Assembly (NCBI GenBank): GCA_036675475.1
Contig: JAKFEY010000091.1
Span: forward strand, 1-6,759
Source of the DNA: JALYRV01 sp036675475
Lineage (GTDB): Bacteria; Acidobacteriota; Vicinamibacteria; Vicinamibacterales; SCN-69-37
Direction of reading: 5' to 3'
DNA length: 6,759 nucleotides
This document shows, one piece after another, positions 6,721-6,759 of this stretch; within the stretch, counting starts at the first letter, position 1; the number at the start of each line of letters is the position of its first letter. Under the pieces are notes generated by a model. That model did not search any database. It worked only from the letters and a program-made list of their open reading frames with translations, and was not told the DNA's origin. Both the position numbers and the translations under genes were made by a program.

Positions 6721-6747
6721 CACCTCCAGCTGACGAGTCCAGAGGTG
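6721..6747 (-). promoter_or_regulatory. Inverted repeat that could mask the TonB-C gene's ribosome binding site
   Basis: CACCTC at 6721-6726 and GAGGTG at 6742-6747 are perfect 6-bp reverse complements separated by 15 bases. In the minus-strand transcript the 3' arm contains the GGAGG Shine-Dalgarno, so the stem would sequester it. The stem is short and the loop long, so stability is uncertain. The promoter would lie beyond the window edge and is not visible. Confidence 0.3.
6723..6727 (-). promoter_or_regulatory. Shine-Dalgarno GGAGG for the TonB-C protein
   Basis: On the minus strand GGAGG (6727 to 6723) is followed by TGTTTTG and then the ATG at 6715, a 7-base spacing. It is a strong site and decides the start. 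It also forms most of one arm of the inverted repeat at 6721-6747. Confidence 0.75.
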
Positions 6748-6759
6748 CTTTGACCCCGG

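Overview
This GC-rich, gene-dense window looks like bacterial chromosome. The best pointer to its source is the TonB-C-domain protein at the right end. Its C-terminus resembles a paralogue-rich family I know from Acidobacteriota, especially the Vicinamibacteria lineage. The ERMP1-like M28 peptidase tail and the strong G/C third-position bias fit that, but the taxonomic call is inference. I see no mobile element, CRISPR array, tRNA or rRNA, and no gene-free stretch longer than about 50 bases.

Layout. Five plus-strand genes run from 1 to 6107, and one minus-strand gene (6101-6715) converges on them. (1) 1-1218 is the 3' part of a membrane protein resembling the C-terminal half of ERMP1/Fxna-like M28 metallopeptidases; its catalytic part would lie upstream. 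(2) 1219-2532, directly abutting, is a UMF1-family (Atg22-like) major facilitator transporter. (3) After 46 bases, 2579-3754 is a secreted PQQ-dependent aldose (glucose/sorbosone-type) dehydrogenase with its own Shine-Dalgarno. (4) 3751-5259, overlapping by ATGA, is a MurE-like Mur ligase whose substrate-binding motifs are heavily altered. (5) 5256-6107, overlapping by GTGA, is a TIGR01777/YfcH-type SDR protein. (6) On the minus strand is a periplasmic TPR/coiled-coil/TonB-C protein whose stop overlaps that of gene 5.

Genes 3-5 are very likely translationally coupled, and genes 1-2 probably are too. The functional link is not obvious: an exported peptidase plus an exporter/permease, then a periplasmic sugar oxidase, a non-canonical peptide/amide ligase and a nucleotide-sugar-epimerase-like protein. 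The most interesting item is the Mur ligase. It keeps the MurE fold and ATP/Mg2+/carbamyl-lysine hallmarks but lacks the usual GTNGKT Asn, the TN-RDHLD segment, DYAHTPD, DNPR and GKGHE motifs. It also sits outside any visible division/cell-wall cluster, so it is likely a paralogue with a different substrate.
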